64,000 bases of DNA. It comes from Acridotheres tristis (Eukaryota > Chordata > Aves > Passeriformes > Sturnidae). The stretch covers positions 4,564,501 to 4,628,500 of the forward strand of contig CM072891.1 in assembly GCA_037013685.1 (NCBI GenBank). Reading direction: 5' to 3'. The position numbers and the translations under genes are program-made. Of this stretch, positions 39,428-52,540 are shown piece after piece (within the stretch, counting starts at the first letter, position 1; every line of letters begins with the position of its first letter). The notes beneath the pieces were generated by a model that was not told where the DNA came from, made no database searches, and saw only the letters and a list, made by a program, of their open reading frames with translations.

Positions 39428-39542
39428 TGTGGTTTAACTACAGCCAGCAACCAAATACCATGCAACAACCATGTATCCAAAACATAGCCCTGTACCAGAC
39501 ACTGTGAAGAAAATTAAGTCTACCCCAGCTAAAACCTACTCA
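39428..39542 (-). mobile_element. Collapsed LTR remnant of the same family as the 61.6-kb LTR
   Basis: Only the two ends of the LTR are present. TGTGGTTTAACTACAGCCAG and CAACCAAATACCATG are joined directly to CCAAAACATAGCCCTGTACC and AAGAAAATTAAGTCTACCCC. About 450 bp of the middle is missing compared with the copy at 61.6 kb, which suggests internal deletion. Confidence 0.65.
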
Positions 39543-41142
39543 TTAAGTCATTTCAATATTTAGAAAGCTTTAAGATCAGAAATAAAAATATTATGCTTTT
39601 AATATTGAATATAAATATTATGCCTATAATAAGCTGAATAAAATGTATTGGTTGAATTTTAACCTCGTTTTTATTGCACCATAAAATTAGCCCACTTACC
39701 TCTAGTCATCCCCCTTTACATGATTATGATGTGGAAAATACAGAGGAAGTTCCAGGTGAGTGGAGAGGAAAAAGTAAAAATCACCATTTTTAAGATAACT
39801 GGACATTATTTGTATTAAGTTAGCAAACCTGTCATGACAGGTTTTTGGTGCTTCTCCTGATTTCTGTCACAGATCAGTGCTACTGTTTTTGTGGGTATTT
39901 ACTGACTTTTCATCACGAAAAAAATTGGAATCCTGTCATATAACCTATAAAAACAATATGCGTTTTCATTAAAAAAATGAAAGCAGCATTAAAATGCAAA
40001 TATACCTAGTAAAACCCAGGAAATACTACAATTTTTAATTCAATGCTCTTTGGGAATTCATTTTATCCTTGTAATTGCCAATTCACTGGTTGCCCACCCT
40101 ACTCAGCATTACCTCTAATACTTCAAAGTTTGCAGTCATTTTGGATCAATTATTTTTAGCTGTGTTGTTCAAGGTGTCTCTTCTATGTCAGCTACTGCTA
40201 AAGAGCAAATTCCTTCGGCAGCAGTGATTTTTACTCATAATATGCTTACTCTGATCATTTCCATTGATTCATTAAGTGATACAGAGCTGTAGCAAGAGGC
40301 CAAAATCAGAATTCCTTCTTGCAGCAGTTAATATTTCCCATAATTAACTGTGGCCCAGCTAAGAACAGTCAGCCTCCCAAATGCTGCTTTCTGGGCCTCC
40401 AGAAAAATGAGTGCCTCTCTCAGCTGCAGAGATTCAGTTTTTGTCCAGATTTAATTTTATGCACCATTATATTAATTTATGGTATTTTTTGCTGTTGGCA
40501 AATTCCTTCCAAATCTGTTACCAAGCCTCTATTCTCCACCCTCTATGTAATTATTATTTAATGTTCTGTTATCTATGCATTTACCCCAGTAGCTGATGAT
40601 TGCATTCCTCCCTGAACCAGTTCTCACCTGCACTCACCATTAGCATACAACCACTTCTATGGTAAGGGACCCATTCAACCCAGCAGACAGTGGAATATGA
40701 AAGGAGAACTTTAACCATCTCTCCAAGTATTCTATTTCAAGCAAATGCTTAAATGTTTGGCCATATTTTTCCCTGAAGTTCACCATTCTGTCAGCTCCGA
40801 CAGATGGATTTTACTGCTATTTACACTGATCCAGGAAACTTTTTTTTTTAAACTGGCAACCTAATCCGATTGTACATTTTAAAAAAGGTCATATATATTT
40901 TATGCATGCATATGCAAACACATGTATATATCATTGAATCATAGGCTAAATTTAGGAAGTTTTAAAATGCATATATTTATCCTTTACTCAGCTTAAATGA
41001 ATCAGCATAATTTTTTCCTGCTGAAAAGAAACGAAGGCTTTCAAGAAAGTTCAATTGCTATTCAAACTGTCTTCCAGGTTTTACAGTTTATACCACTTAG
41101 GAGTGCACTGTATGTACAAAGAAGACTGCCCAAACACAGATC

Positions 41143-41160
41143 TGCTGCCATCTATTGTCC
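41143..41160 (-). promoter_or_regulatory. Weaker candidate CTCF-binding motif
   Basis: On the minus strand the sequence reads GGACAATAGATGGCAGCA, whose AGATGGCAG core fits the CTCF consensus while the 5' half does not. Its orientation is opposite to the stronger candidate at 16157. Confidence 0.25.
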
Positions 41161-41654
41161 CAAGGGAATGGAAGACAGAGCAATGTAAATAAGGGAGAAC
41201 TGAATACTTAATGCTTCTTTGGTAATTTTTACTGTGCAGACTTTGTGAGTGTAAGGAAACAACTTTTTTATGTTGTCACAAGTAAGACAGATAAGGCATT
41301 CAAACCTCATGGGTACAGACAGGGTCACATCATCAGACTGTGACAATAAATAGTACATCTAGGATTTCCTAAACCCTCCAGTCCTATGCTGAAAGTACAT
41401 AATCATATGGTAATTGCATCTAACTTTTTTTTTGGTACAAACTGCCATTCTTGTTGTACAAAGTCTTTTAAACACAAATTCTTAAATTAGCAAACAGGCA
41501 TATTAGATACATGTAATACATTTCTGTTAAGTCACCGTTGTGGAATACACAATTCTATGGAACAGTTTCTATGGGCAGTCTCTATACAAAACCTGCTTGT
41601 GCTTTCTCGGCTGTCTGGGAAAAAGAACTTGGGGGAAAAAGAATCAGCTTCTTA

Positions 41655-41722
41655 AGGTTGTTTTGTTTTTTGCTGTTTTTTTTCTTTTTTTTTTTCTTGT
41701 TTTTTTGTTTGGGTTTTTTTTG
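41655..41722 (+). repeat. T-rich low-complexity tract
   Basis: Runs of T interrupted by single G or C bases. The plus-strand Phe-rich open frames across it come from base composition alone. Confidence 0.85.
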
Positions 41723-44700
41723 CTAGTTCAAGGGATTAGGATGTCATGATATCCATTTCCTTCAGTGCATGGTTTCCTTAATCACAACTCACTTAACTCT
41801 GTGGCCAACGTTTACACTGATTGCTTTTAGCAATGTTTCCTGACCACTATATGTTAATATTTCCATCACACTCCATTCTTTCTAGATTGCTTTACTAGAC
41901 CACATAAGATAAAAATATAATGCTTATTCTTTTTGTATGATTCCTATGTAATGTGATTCTGTTGCCTAGTTGATTGAATGTTATAAGCTTTCATATGCAA
42001 GAATGAAGAACACCTTGTGGTAATTAGATACTTGTATTCACTGCTTGCCTCTTGGAAGAAGTGCCAAGACGGTAAATAAAATTTAAATCTTTGTACACCA
42101 CTTGGGAATGAGTTTCAGAATGCCATACTTTGTGGATCTTTAAATTTTGGGGGTCTTAAATTTTAGGGAAAAAAAGACTCTAACCAACAAAATAAATAAC
42201 TAAATAGGTTTTTCACCAAGTGAGCCACAAAACTGAAACAGTCCACCTCAGAAGTTGACTATTTAAAGGCACCATTTTGACAGTAGAAATGAACACTCTA
42301 AACATCAGAACTACATTTAGAGGATTTACAGTATTACTGACTTAAGAGAATGTTATTACTGCAGGGATTTAGCTCTTGCAAGATCTTAAGTCAGTAAATT
42401 ACAGCATGTTACAGAGTCTTTGGTACACTTCCTTGCTCAAATAGATGAGGCTTGGCTATTGTAATTGAAAGCATTGGTGGAACATGAAGATAAACTTAGT
42501 CAATATATTTTTTTTTAATTACGGAAATCCAAAATATGCGGATCCTCTCGAATTTTTTTTTGTTTTGCAGTGAGAACCTCAAATTTCATGATCCATCCCT
42601 CTGGTCTGACCTTTTCCTATCTAAGCAGTAAAAGCCTTCTGATTTTTCCTCTTTAAACTGTCTTATTTCTGTTATTGCAGACCCCAGTGTATTAAATCTC
42701 AAATTGAAACAGCACTGGAAGTAGCCTCAGCAGTTTCAGATTCTGTGGTTAGATGATATTGCACAGTTTCATCCACATGCCATCTGTGGTATCTCATATC
42801 TGTTATTACATAAAGACATTAATTCTGTATAAACATATAAGTTATGTACTCAGTGTTCCTGTGTATGTAGCTAACACAGAGGACAATAGGATTAGATTTT
42901 CTGAAGTTGAAGTCTACTATGAAGTTGAAGAAATATGAGTAAGTAGGGAGAAAGATAAGAGAAGTAGAAAGGGGATTAAAAAACTTAAAGGAAGCCCTCC
43001 TCCCTCTCTCCCTTTTAATTTTACAGATTTCCTTAATGAGAAAAAAGCAAATAGAGGAAACCTGTTTGCTCTGGTAGAGACCCAAGAGAAGACTGAAATC
43101 TCAGCATCAATACAGTTCTTTCTGTTTTATTGGATAGAATGTAAGAAGTATGTAGTTGTCTGAAAAATGAACATTGTGCACTTGGTAGATGAATAAATCC
43201 TTTTTACATGAAGAAAACTGATAATGCAAGGCTAGAGAAATTGGAAAATGATACTAAATGCTGTCTTTGGGAATGAAGACATGTCCTCTTTCACCCTAAT
43301 TTATATAGTTCTATTTAATCTGTATTGCAGCATGGGCATTTCATAGTATAAGCAGTTTAGCAAAATCCTTGCTGAAGATTACCTGTTTCCACAGTAGATT
43401 TGGAAATTCTTTTTGCATGATAACAAATTGTGAAATTTAAAAAGCAATTGTTCAGCCTGGTACTTCTTATATTGCTCTAACAAAGAAGTCTGAATGGCAC
43501 AGTCCTTGAATCAAATCTCTCAAAGTGATGAGTTGGAAACAAAGCCCTGGAGCAGCAACACCCTGCAGTGGCAGTTCAGGTCCTTGTAACGCTCAGAAAG
43601 CTAGAAGCTCCTAAAGTACCAATATCCAAAATAATCAACCATTTATTGTCTTGTTTCTGTGTCCTCTTTCTCCCTGCAAATAGTAAATACAACTTAGTAC
43701 AGCTAATAATGGAGAAATAGTGTGTAAGTGGCTTTAAATCCATACAATTACTAACAGAAAAATCTATTGCCAAGTAAAATTAGGACTTCTCTCCCTTGCT
43801 AGCAAATAAAAATCAGTATTTATTCTGAAGTGTGAAATTGAAGAAGGATATCTTCCTGCAGGAGGTGGAAAACTGTACATAACTTGCCATGAACAACTAT
43901 CATTGAAAGAATACCAGCAAAACACAGTGAAAATAAAGCTCTCTGGCCTAGAAAGTTTGACTGAGTAACCACCAAATTTAGGGATACGAAGGAAATCCCA
44001 AATATTTATTTTCTTGTAAAAAAAGTTTGCGCAACTTCTCAATGCAGAGTGTATCAACTGCAAAAGCATGTGCTACAATTCAATGCTTTTCAAAAATAGT
44101 TCAGAATCATTATAAACCTAATAAAATTAGTGACATCTATGAAATCCTATAAATTCCTTACATAAATTTAAATGGTTTGTATTAAAGTAAGCTTTCATTT
44201 AGTCTGTTGACATTGACTGATTTATATTTTTTTTAATTAAGGGTTTAAATTTACAGCAATTTATATGCTTTATACTGCTTCTTTTCTTTTACCTCAGTCT
44301 ATTCATTCTAGAAAAAAATCTCCAGTCCATAAGAGAGAAAATCCTAATAGAAGGAATAAGAATAATTATTACTTAGTCTAAAAGGGCTAGTAAAATTTAG
44401 ATTACAGAAAAAACCCACCAAAATACAACAAACAAAATGAAGATAAAACAAAGAAAAAGGCAAGATTGTCAGCAGAAAGATGAGAGAACCATATTCAAGA
44501 TTCAATGCTGTATCATCCAATATGTGCTTGAGAAACGCGAGGAACAGGAGCTCTAGTAACAAGTACAAAATGTATTTTCTGAATTAGGATACAGACCTGA
44601 AAGGTGCTGAGCCAGTTTGTCCCCATACAAGCCTACTGCTTTAGCACATACTCCAATTTAAGGAGTTTAGTTACACTGAGCAAATAATGAGCAAGACCTG

Positions 44701-46389
44701 CCTTGTCACTTGCCAGCCCACTCTTGCTTTCAGATGCAAGAAAGATGCTCTCCAAGTGTTCACAATGAGCACAATGAACAAAGAGCCAATGATTCTAAAA
44801 GCCCCAAGAGGATATAACACAGGAAGCAATTGGCACCTCAGTGCAAATTCTTAATCTTTTACTATTCCCAAAGAAAACTTCACATGTCCACAATCAAATG
44901 CCACAATTCTCAGGCCGAGGTTCTGAGCTGCAATGCCAGGAGCTTTTAGTGAAAGGCTCATTTTTAATGCCAAAGAACTTCAGTGCTCACAGTGCTTCCA
45001 GATGGGGAATAATATCCAAAGTAATCTAGTTAAATATCCAATCAGCATGTATTAATTATACAACATTTCCCAAGTGAGCCTTTTATGGACATACAAAAAT
45101 TAAATACTACAGAAAACTTTAAAATACCTGACAATTCACATATGTTTTTCTTAGCAAGCATATGGTAAGTGTCTTGTGGGGCTATAAAATGGATAATGAT
45201 AATTTTCCAAAACCTATTTACAACTGTTTACATCTTCATTACCTGAAGTAATTTCTATGCAATCAGAGCACATACCATATTTGTTATAGATTACACTCAA
45301 AGCAACTACCAAAAATGGAAGCATTCCTAATGCTGTAATTGCTGTTATGGGGAGTGTTTCACTGTGACTTTTTACAACTAGTTCTCTCAACTGTGGTATT
45401 AGACAGTTAGCTAAAAGAATGTGGAGAAGACTGATGTTTAATTTTTTTATTATTTATTTTGTTTAGCAAGATTTGACCTTGCAAGCAACAGTTTTTGAAA
45501 AGATTATAAATCTGTAGCTAGTGCAATAAGGAAAATTACGAACTATATAGAAAAACATTACTCTTCTCATGTGATTTTCTATAATATTTCTCCTTATACA
45601 CTGGTTCTCACTCTTAACCATGAGAAAGGCAAAGTCACCACTGAAAAAAAATTTGGTTTGGGCATTAGGTAAGTAAAAAAGGAATGACAGCAGGATTGAT
45701 TTTAAATATCTACATCTTTCACTTTACACTTCAAAATTTTGAAAGTTGCCTAAAACAAGCTTTAACATCAATGCATCTATTTGTAGAGTTCACTCAGGTC
45801 AGCCACCTCTACATTGCACTAATGCCATTATATAAATATTTTAGTGCAAATATTAAGATTTAATATAATGAAGTATGGATAGAAATATGCAAAAGTGCCA
45901 GAAGCAACAATCAAAGAACAGACTGTATAGATAACCAGAGACATTATCGACAGCAACACAATTAATTAACACTGAGCATGTTATTTATAACTAGACCATG
46001 ATTCATCATTGCAAGGCTGCATTGTGATAACAGGAGAATGCACATGGCCTGCATGGCCTGTGCTCTTCCTTCTCCTCTTGGAATAACATTGCATTGCATG
46101 TCACAGTCTTCTGCCTTTTATCCAACAGGAAGACACACAACAGCCTAAAATATACTGAAAATCAGGAAACCAGGAAAATGGGCAGCAACCTTGCTTAACA
46201 TTCACGAAGAACAAAATACACAAGATTTTGCAGCAAAAGGATCACCAGTTTTATGACCAATTTAGCAGAACCTAAGAGATATAGTCAGGATTTGACTCTA
46301 ACCTCACTCCCAACGCTGTCCAGACTGCTTTAACATATGCATTACCTTGAGTGCGAATGGTTAACATTCTGTGAATGTGCACAATCAAC

Positions 46390-47473
46390 CTGGACTGTAC
46401 TAAAGCCTTTGGCATTTTATCCCACAGCATTCTGCTGGAAAAACTGGCAGCCCATGTCTTGGATGGGTGCACTCATCACTGGGTGAGTAACAGGCTGTAT
46501 GACTGTGCCCAGAGGGGCCATGAAGGAAGCTGTGGCCACTGATGAGTGGTGTTCTCCAGGGCTCAGTACTGGGGCCACTCCTGTTAAGGACATTTATCAA
46601 CAACCCGGATGAGGGGATCAAGTGCACTCTCAGACAGATTACAGGCAATACCAATTTGGGCAGGAGTGTTGATCAGCTGAAGGGTAACAGGGCTCTGCAG
46701 AGGGACCTGGACAGGCTGGATCCATGGGCTGAGACCAAAGGTATGAAGTTCAAAAGGCCAAGTGCCAGGTCCTGCACTTGGGTCACGGCAACCCCAGGCA
46801 GTGCTACAGGCTGGGGGAAGAGTGCCTGGAAAGCTGCCCAGCAGGAAAGGATTTTGGCCTACTGGTTGACAGCAGCTGAACATGAGCCAGCATGTGCTCA
46901 GATGGCCAAAGAGGCCAAAGGCATCCTGGGCTGTATCAGCAATAGTGTGGCCAGCAGGAGCAGAGCAGTGATTGTCCCTCTGTTCTCCACATTATTGACA
47001 CTGCACCTGGGGCTCTGTGCTCAGGATAGGGACCCTCATACAAGAAGGACATTGAGGTGCTGGAGGGAGTCCAAAGAAAGGCAACAGAGCTGGGGAAGGG
47101 TCTGGAGTACAAGTCCTGTCAGGAGTGTCTGAGAGAATTGGGGTTTAGCCTGGTTCAGGGGTGGTACTAACAGGGTGGGGCTTGTTCTCTTTCCACAAGT
47201 AACAAGCAATAGGACAAGAGGAAATGACTACAAGCTACACCAGGGAAGATTTAGATTGGTTATTAGGGAAAAGTTCATCACTGAAAAAGTTGTTAAGCAT
47301 CAGAACAGGCTGCCCAAGAAAGTGGTTGAGTCATCATCCCTGGAGGGTTTAAAAAATGTGTAGATGTGGCACTTACAGACATGGTTTTGTGGTGGACTTG
47401 GCAGTGCTGGGTTAATGGTTGGACTCATTGACCTTAGTGGTTTTTTCAACTTAACTGATTCTGTGATTCTAAA
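46390..47473 (+). mobile_element. CR1 LINE, 5'-truncated reverse-transcriptase fragment (plus orientation)
   Basis: Translated pieces match the CR1 ORF2 polymerase in order across shifted frames: SILLEKLAAHVLDGCTHHWV, then SGVLQGSVLGPLL, then [14 protein letters not shown], then KGILGCISNSVASRSRAVIV, then VVKHQNRLPKKVVE. The element ends in a CR1 tail (GATTCTGTGATTCTA) near 47470. Frameshifts and stops break the frame, so it is inactive. It is the longest CR1 copy here, about 1.1 kb. Confidence 0.9.
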
Positions 47474-50400
47474 TTAGTAAGTGAAAAATTGCATCCAGGA
47501 CAAGTAAAATGCATTTTTGCAACTGTAGGATGACACAGTTCAGAGTCATTAAGGAATCTCCATCCTGTTCTGCAAAAGCAGCCACATTAATATTTGCAAC
47601 CAATCATAAAAGAAATAAAGAAGTCTGTCTGACACCTAAAATTATTTGATAATTCATGTCCCAAAGATCTACAGCTATGTTATTTCACCATGCTGTGGCA
47701 ACCAATAACTACTTTTTCTGCTTTACTAAGACAGGAACAGAAATCAAGCAGTGAAGACTTTTCTGCCATGGTCAGATTCTGAGCTGTAATATCTCAGCAT
47801 GAAGACAGTAGCAAACAGAAAAAAATTGCCTTAGTTCATACTTTTGCTAAGACTGGCATCAGCACATCCCATGTCACTATTGACAGGGTCATGTTGAACC
47901 TAAATCACTCATCATCACATAAATTTTCAAAAGATTCAGCTGACTTTTCTAATGCAAGTACCTCTGAATGCGTTTTAGTACATCATGAGATTACAGAAAC
48001 TCCAAAGCCCTGCTATGCTTCTGTTAATGGAACACTATCATTGTGATGTTTGGAGCACGGCCAAGTAATCTTACAGGTATAGGCAGACGTGTGCTGACTT
48101 TTACAGTCTTAGGGAAATTGGGTGACTGAGCTAAGGGAATTGATCACCCATCTGACAAATTTTCTGAGTGAGTTTTCACAAATGTCCAAGTCCTATTGTC
48201 AGGGAAAAGGTTCTGTGTAGGATACAATTTTTGTATATGGTCACACTGAACTACCAGTCAAATAGGTTTGATTTTTACTATAGCACAACGTGACTCACAA
48301 ATGGGCTTCAATTCATCCAAAACCTGAGGAAAGCAGTATAACCACATTCATGGAGCACTAAGATGTATTTTTTACAATTCTAGTCAGCACTTGAATAAGA
48401 ATTTGAGCTGTGTCACTGACACTGCCTTGTATTCTTCTTACCTCTGAACTTAATTGCAATATTGAATGGCCTACTTTATCTTTTTTTTTTTTTTAATATT
48501 ATCCACTCTTTTATTTTATTTATGGTGTTCCAAATCTTCACTTGCCTCAGCTAATCACAAGCTCACTGTATTAGACATTGGACAAGAAATCAGTTAAAAC
48601 AAAACCAATCCACCAGCTTTTTTCTTAATTAACTGAAAAAAAATTCTTTAACCCTTTTCCTTGGTACTTAGGAAATCTTAAGTCAGATTTAGTCCACAAC
48701 CACTGGATAGTTTTTCCCGTTTTCCATGCTGTTGAATATTCCTTGCTTTCACAGATTTCACAAGAAGTGAGAGGTGAACAGTACTTCTGAAAAGAAATTA
48801 TGCCACCTATATAGAAACTGTTACTTGTGAAAACATGGGGGTGTGGAAGTGCTAATGGATTGCTTAAAGTATTTTAAACTTTCTTTGAATAAATTAAAGG
48901 TTCAAACTATTTCTCTTTTACATTTATATTTTTCCTGGCATCTTGATTTTTTTTTGTAAACGTGTATTGAGATGTACTCTACATGAATAGCATGTGAGCT
49001 CAAGATTAAATTACAGTGGCATCCATGAATGACTTCTCTTCAGCTATTAAAAACTGTTGAAAACAACTGAAAATTCTGCATTCAAAGAAGATGGTGTACA
49101 TTTACCATATTCATTCCATTGTCAACATTTTGGTGCACTTCAGTAGGTATACAGGAAAGAGAGAGAGAAAAATCCAGCCCTATCCAATCTCTTCAGCCAC
49201 TCAGTTTTCAATCTCTATCATACATCTTGTCAGTTATCTTTAGGGACAATTTCTTTGTACTTTAAAACTGTTGTTTCCTGAATATGACCCAGTTTTACCA
49301 TATACTTTTTGAGACAGAGAATGAGGACTTCAAGATATTTGAAGTGTGAGAGCACTAGATCTCATAAAGTGAAATGTTTTGGGGGTTACTTTATGTGCTA
49401 TTTTAGAACAGCTACCACTCAACATCGCTCATTTTCTTTATTTTACAGTGCGATTCTGTATAGGACTGGTTAATTATACCAATCTTAAAACCGCAGAGCA
49501 GAAATGATTAAAAAAAAAAAAAAAAGAGCTTGAACTTTATTAGTTACCACCTACATTTCTTTTTAATCCAGTCTGTATTTATTCATGTTTTAACAAGTAT
49601 CTGCCAAAATGACAAGCAACATTTCACAGTCTCAACTCTGACACATCTACATGTTAAAACTAGTCAAATTTGGAGACAGCTTTTTATTTTTTGGGAAAGA
49701 TATTTTTTCAGTGTATGGCTGTTTGCATAATGTCTGCAGGATACTATCTGCATGTTCAATAACACTTGTGTGTCAAAGTAACTGTATAAACAACCAGAAG
49801 TCACAAGTATCTCAGCTTTATCAAGGCTTTCTTGAACTCAAAGTGTTCCATTACAAAACAAAACATTCTTCATTATGTAACCTAGCCCTTTTTATTGGCC
49901 TCAGTTTGGTCTGTCAAAACAAAGCCTTAGAGGTCTAAGTACCTAACAAGTGGTCTGCTTAATCCACTAGAACATATTTCTGTCATTCAATTCACTTTTG
50001 CAAGTGTTTTATGCAGTTATATTACACTACTGAGGAAAAAAATAAGCTGTATTCTTTTGAAAGTTCAGAGCCTAATTAAAAGGTGGCTCATTAGCCAAAT
50101 GGATTTTTGTCACATGAAATTTTTCACTGGCCTGCTAATGAACTAGCTATAAATACAGTCACTACTGCAATCCAGCAACCTCAAGGCTGCCAGTATTATT
50201 ACATTTAATTTAAATATAAAATTACAACTTTGCGAGTGTTGGCCATCTAGCATATAATTTTGTTTTGGAAAGCATTCCTATTTAAATCAATCATAAGCAT
50301 ATGCTCTCTGTCTTGCTTTGAGTCAAGCCTGCATTCAGTGCTGCTCTTGAAAAGGGTGGTTCTCTCTTGCAAGGCACTCTGATAACATACTCCATTCTGA

Positions 50401-52493
50401 AGCACACCACGATAGGAATGTGACAGCAAATGCTATTGGTCACATTTCTGATTCATGGGAAAGATACACTTCCTATTTTAAACTTCTTTCATCTTCAACA
50501 TGTAGATGCCAAAGGAACCAAATGAAAAGCATAACTTCCTTTTATTTCTGTCCTTATAGCTCTGTTGTAATAGTAAACCTGTTATGCAAATTCTGCACAC
50601 TGGCCAGGGCCTTCTAAGGTTTGTCCTCCTGAACCCTCCAGAACTTGTGTCACCAAGAAGTACAATTAGTTTCACTTCATCAACTTTCATGCTAGGATTA
50701 AAAAAAAATGGATGCTGTATCTGTGGACTGAGGATCATAAAATCAGTCTGCAGAACATCCCAGTATAGTCTGTTAAGTTTTATGGTTAAAAGTCAAATGA
50801 AGTACCTTACTGCACTGACACAGAAACAATGACTGAATTATACTTAACTAGAAATGTAATACAGAAATACAGGTAGTTCCCAGGAGAAAGAATACAGAGT
50901 TAAATAGAGTTCAATTTTTAGAACAATGAACAAAGACTACAAAGCACCAAAATGTACAGTGAGTGTCTAGACCAAAATTCAAGTGCATTTTTTAAAAATA
51001 ACTTTTTTTTCTGAAGGAATAAATCCATTTTTAATAGCTTGGCTAGATGAAGTTAACAAAAAATGCTGCAATAAAAAGCTGAAACATCATTTACAATACA
51101 ATTATTTGAACTCAGTTGCCTAAATGAATGTTAGATGCCAAAATTAATTTACCACAGTCCACAAAGGTGTGGATCATTCCAGGTCAGATTTTCCAGCTCT
51201 GTGTCTGTGTCTCAGGCACCCCTAGGGCACCTAAAACTGTGCTTTTGCCATTCTGCACAATTTTGCATCCATTCTGAAGAGCTTGTGCAATAAGGAAGTA
51301 ACATTCAGCATTCCTTCCTTTCATTTGTGAAATTATCTTACAGGTAATTGCCCAGCATATTGAAAAGAGTGGCAGAGATCATTTTGTGTGAACAAGCAAA
51401 GTATGAGCTTGTTTCAAAAGGTGCAGATAGGAGAGTGCATGTCAGATGAAGAAGCAATGGAAATGAAGGAGATGTGATGAAGGGGTTGTGGGAGTGTTTT
51501 AAGGATGACTGCTGAGTAAGAAAGCAAAGCAGCATGCTACTATACAAGAGGATGGGTGAAAATATTTCCATGATTATTCAAAGTCATGACTATTTAAATA
51601 TTAGTATCATTAGATGTTGTTTTTAGCAGCCAAAGCTGCTAAAGCAGACCTGAATTCCAAGAAACCTTTCATTTGTTCTGCTGGAACACCCAGCTGTCAT
51701 CTCCATTTGCACATTTAACATCAATTTCAATGAATTACGCATAAAAGAATTCAACCTTCTGATGACAGAGCTGCAACTTACTTTACAAAGTTAATTGAAC
51801 CTCCTTTTATGCTCTGTCTCACTGACTGTCCACATTATTAATGCCTCAAGCCCAGGCACTGTCACAGCCTTGCTCGTAGCCTGGAATCCCCTTGGAGCCT
51901 GTAGTCACACCTAAGCCACACAAGGAAAGCTCCAGGTTCCTGCCCTGTGCCACAAGAGTGGAATGACTGTAACTCACTGGTGCGAGAGCAGCTGTGTGAC
52001 ACCAGCCATGCCACAGGGATTTTGATAGGTGTATGAAGTCTGTGCAGACATATCTTAGCAACTGCAATTCTGCAAGAATTGTTCAGGCTCTGGCCTGAAG
52101 AGTGTGAGTATCCATCCAGTGAGTCTCACAGACCAAACTGGAAAAGCAGTGGGTGGCTAGTGTGGACCAGACATGCCATGCAAACACACCCTGTGTGACT
52201 CCTCTCATACAAAGCATCTACATTACTATAAGTGACTTACAATTACACAGAGGGGAAAAAATAGGAGTAGAAAATAAATTTGTATGGTTAGAAATACCAT
52301 GGAGGATGGGGGGAAATATTCTCACTTAATTTACTTTAAAAAAACCCAGACTTCTGCCTGTTTTTGATAAAGAACATTTCACTTTGGAGGAATTAAGAAA
52401 GAAAGTCTTCTCACTGTATTTAGCTATCTCAAAGGTATCTCTTCAACAAAAGAGAGATCTCTCGCAAAGTGTCACCCTAGAAATCTGAAACAG

Positions 52494-52540
52494 CTTCTAA
52501 CTACTTCTAACTACTTCTAACTACTTCTAACTACATCTAA
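52494..52540 (+). repeat. Minisatellite, 10-bp unit CTACTTCTAA, about 4.5 copies
   Basis: Three perfect CTACTTCTAA units, a partial unit before them and one variant after (CTACATCTAA). Likely polymorphic; no function suggested. Confidence 0.9.

Noticed and set aside
46542..47132. A 196-codon plus-strand frame as a host gene
   Set aside because: The peptide is a piece of CR1 reverse transcriptase with frameshifts on both sides.
51840..52080. A GC-richer stretch as an exon or repeat
   Set aside because: The 73-codon minus-strand frame is not convincing and I could not place the sequence in a known repeat family.
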